A stretch of DNA of 64,000 nucleotides. Origin: Huaxiibacter chinensis. Lineage in GTDB: Bacteria; Pseudomonadota; Gammaproteobacteria; Enterobacterales; Enterobacteriaceae. The notes beneath the pieces were generated by a model that saw only the letters and a program-made list of their open reading frames with translations, searched no databases and had not been told where the DNA came from. The DNA is taken from contig NZ_JAJVHF010000015.1 in NCBI RefSeq assembly GCF_022171985.1, forward strand, positions 25,027-89,026, read 5' to 3'. Positions 61,838 to 64,000 of the stretch are shown here, one piece after another; position 1 is the stretch's first letter, and each line of letters opens with the position of its first letter. Both the position numbers and the translations under genes were made by a program.

Positions 61838-64000
61838 GAGGCACACTACGAATTATGGGAGCAGAGTTAGCAACCTCACCCCGAAATGAAACCCAACTTA
61901 AGGAGGCAACCCCAGTGTGGAGATTAAGGGGGTTAAATCTGCCAGCGGCTGACAGTGTCCCAGCTGCTGCTCAGTCACACCACGCCCTGATTTAATCCCC
62001 TGCCCGGTATTGTAATGACCGAAAAAAACCCGTGCACTGGTGTCGGCAGACCGGCATGCATGAATATGACGTTAATCTGTATCAGCAGGCACTTTTCGCA
62101 TAATGGGAGCAAGTGATAGCAACGCCGCCCAGAACGGAATGCCAACATCAGGACTGAACCCAAGTTTGGCGATTAAGGGGGTTAAATTTGCAAGCGGATG
62201 ACAGTGCCCCCAGCTGCTGCTCAGTCACACCACGCTTGATTAAATCTCTCGCCAGGTCTTGTTTTGACCGAAAATAGCCCAAGCACTGATGTCGGCAGAC
62301 TGGCATATAGGAATATGACGTTAATCTGTATCAGCAGGTACATTTCGCATTATGTGAGCAAGTGATAGCAACCCAGCCCGGAACTGAAGGCCAGCATGAG
62401 GACAGAACCCCAGTTTGGCGATTAAGGGGGTTAAATCTCACAGCGGCTGACAGTGCCTTCAGATGCTGCTCAGGCATACTACTCTCCCTGATATAATCTC
62501 CCATATGTTCTTGAGATCGTCGGAAATCGCCCATGCACCGGTGTCGGCAGACCGGTATGCAGTAATGTGAATTTAATCTGCATCATCAAGCACATTTCGT
62601 ATTATGGAAGTAAGTGTTAGTAAACCAAAGCCCGCCCAGAACGGAAGGTCAACATCAGAACAGAATCCCAGTTTGGCGATTAAGGGTGTTAAATCTGCAA
62701 GCTGCTGACAGTGCCCCAGTTGCTGCTCAGTCACACCACGCCCTGATAGAATCTCCTGCCCGGAAATGTGATGACCGAAAAAAGCCCGTGCACTGGTGTC
62801 GGCAGACCGGCACGCAGGAATATGACGTTAATCTGTATCAGGAGGCACATTTCGCATTATGGGAGCAAGCGATAGCAACCCAAGCCCAGAACTGAAGGCC
62901 AGCATCAGGACAGAACCCCAGTATGGCGATTAAGGGGGTTAAATCCGCCAGTGGCAATAAGATCCCGAGCGGTGTTTAAGAAATATTTCCCGAAGGACAA
63001 TCTTCCGCTCGTACGATGAATATAGTGTTCAACCCGGGAGAGGGATCACTTAACCTGCTTAGCCTAAATCTTACGTCATTCTCTAAACGGAGTTTAAGCT
63101 TAATGGTCCTGAGAAAGTTAAAAGGACTACCCATAATGACGGTTTGAGATGGCGAATAAGGGTTTTTTCTGCCAGCGGCTGACATTGCCCCAGCTTCTGC
63201 TCAGTCACACCACGCCTGATTAAATCTTCCGCCAGGTCTTGTTATGACCGAAAATTGTCCGTGCACTAGAGTCGTAAGACCTGCATACAGGAATGAGGCG
63301 TAAATCTTTATCAGGTGGCAAGGTTCGCATCATGGGAGCAAGGGTCTTGAACTGGAGGTTAACATCATAAAATCCCAGATTGGCGATTAAGGGTGTTAAA
63401 TCTGACAGCGACTGAAAGTGCCTTCAGATGCTGCTCAGGTATATTACACCCTGAAAAAATCAAGCATCTGTGCTTGCGAATATCGGAAAAGGCCATGCAC
63501 CGGTGTCGGCAGACCGGCATGGGCAATGAGACGTTAATCTGTATCAGCTGGCGCATTTCGTATCATGGGAACAAGTGTTAGCAACCCTCTCCAGGACGGA
63601 AGGACACTATCAGGACTGATCCCAGTTTGGCGATTAAGGGGGTTAAATCTGCCAGCGGCTGACAGTGCCTTCTGATGCTGCTCAGACATACTATGCACAG
63701 ATATAATCACCCGTCCGTCCTTGTGATTATCGGAAAAGGCCATGCACCGGAGTCGGCAGACCGGTATGCAGTGATGTGACTTTAATCTTTATCAGCAGGC
63801 GCATTTCGTATTAAGGGAGCAAGTGTTAGCAACCCTGCCCAGGACGGAAGGACACTATCAGGACTGAACGCCAGTTTGGCGATTAAGGGGGTTAAATCTG
63901 CCAGTGGCTGACAGTGCCTTCTGATGCTGCTCAGACATACTATGCACAGATATAATCACCCGTCCGTCCTTGTGATTATCGGAAAAGGCCATGCACCGGA
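61838..64000. repeat. Tandem array of ~249-bp non-coding repeats (continues past the window)
   Basis: The landmark GATTAAGGGGGTTAAATC recurs at 61922, 62171, 62420, 62678, 62928, 63154 (degenerate), 63385, 63632 and 63881: spacings 249, 249, 258, 250, 226, 231, 247 and 249. Each unit also carries a conserved inverted-repeat core near CACCGGTGTCGGCAGACCGG and a GGGAGCAAG...TAGCAAC block. Unit 5 is interrupted by unrelated sequence at about 62950-63150. No reading frame is kept across units. Position beside parAB suggests a centromere or incompatibility determinant. Confidence 0.85.

Noticed and set aside
61975..63743. Short ORFs on both strands in the tandem array
   Set aside because: Frames are not conserved from unit to unit and stops fall in different places, so they are by-products of the repeat sequence.
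61838..64000. CRISPR array
   Set aside because: Units are ~249 bp with similarity along most of their length; there are no short repeats with unique spacers and no cas genes.
1..64000. tRNA, rRNA or replication initiator genes
   Set aside because: None could be recognised in the sequence or the translations.

Overview
The window looks like part of a large conjugative IncHI-type plasmid of Enterobacterales, closest in layout to IncHI2 (R478-like). The evidence is gene content recognised from translations: a ter tellurite/stress region, F-type transfer genes in the IncHI order (trhF, trhW, trhU, trhN, SF1 helicase), a giant Ig-like secreted protein of the RSP type, an Hha-like modulator, and two partition systems side by side (ParM/ParR and ParA/ParB). 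No replication initiator gene was recognised and no tRNA or rRNA was seen. Family assignments come from motif recognition only; no searches were run.

Layout. 1-0.9 kb: start of the terZABCDEF operon (minus strand; terA is cut by the window edge). 1.2-7.9 kb: divergent Ter-associated biosynthetic operon (ATP-grasp, PRTase-TRSP, HAD, StiP/Pelota, HpcH/CitE-like, DUF4236, terW). 8.4-14.6 kb: VWA/TerD/signalling operon (terY, terX, terY, terY-zinc ribbon, PP2C phosphatase, protein kinase). 14.8-22.3 kb: CoiA-like protein, hha, tyrosine recombinase, and a minus-strand cluster that includes a plasmid homologue of the replication-termination protein Tus. 22.5-37.1 kb: a long minus-strand operon with a tail-anchored protein, an OB-fold-like protein, a CobS-like AAA+ ATPase, a CobT-like VWA protein, a Toprim protein and five ~300-residue proteins of one divergent family. 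37.5-46.8 kb: transfer genes. 47-53 kb: rsp and three small genes. 53.3-54.4 kb: an intact IS903-type element. 54.4-61.4 kb: parMR, a four-gene secreted/phosphatase-like operon, parAB. 61.8-64 kb: a non-coding array of ~249-bp tandem repeats running off the window.

Most unusual observations. (1) Twelve intergenic elements in the 22.5-37 kb operon share one RNA design although their sequences differ: just after the upstream stop, a CCCA-type strand is complementary to the loop of a hairpin (possible H-type pseudoknot), and the 3' arm of that hairpin is also complementary to the next gene's ribosome binding site. (2) The AAA+ gene of the same operon ends in a textbook -1 frameshift cassette (Shine-Dalgarno-like GGAG, A_AAA_AAG, nested stem-loop) that would add 104 residues. 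(3) The 11-bp sequence AAAGTTACTTT (either strand) occurs 15 times exactly, in genes (several reading frames) and between genes, nearly all outside the ter region. (4) A bistable pair of hairpins lies downstream of the Toprim gene.

How it fits together (inference). The ter modules form one stress-response island with divergent promoters at 0.95-1.16 kb. The transfer genes build the F-type pilus/mating apparatus, and RSP is an exported accessory of IncHI conjugation. The two partition systems and the tandem array serve stable inheritance. The long AAA/VWA/Toprim operon is a backbone system of unknown job whose gene-to-gene translation appears to be controlled by RNA switches.
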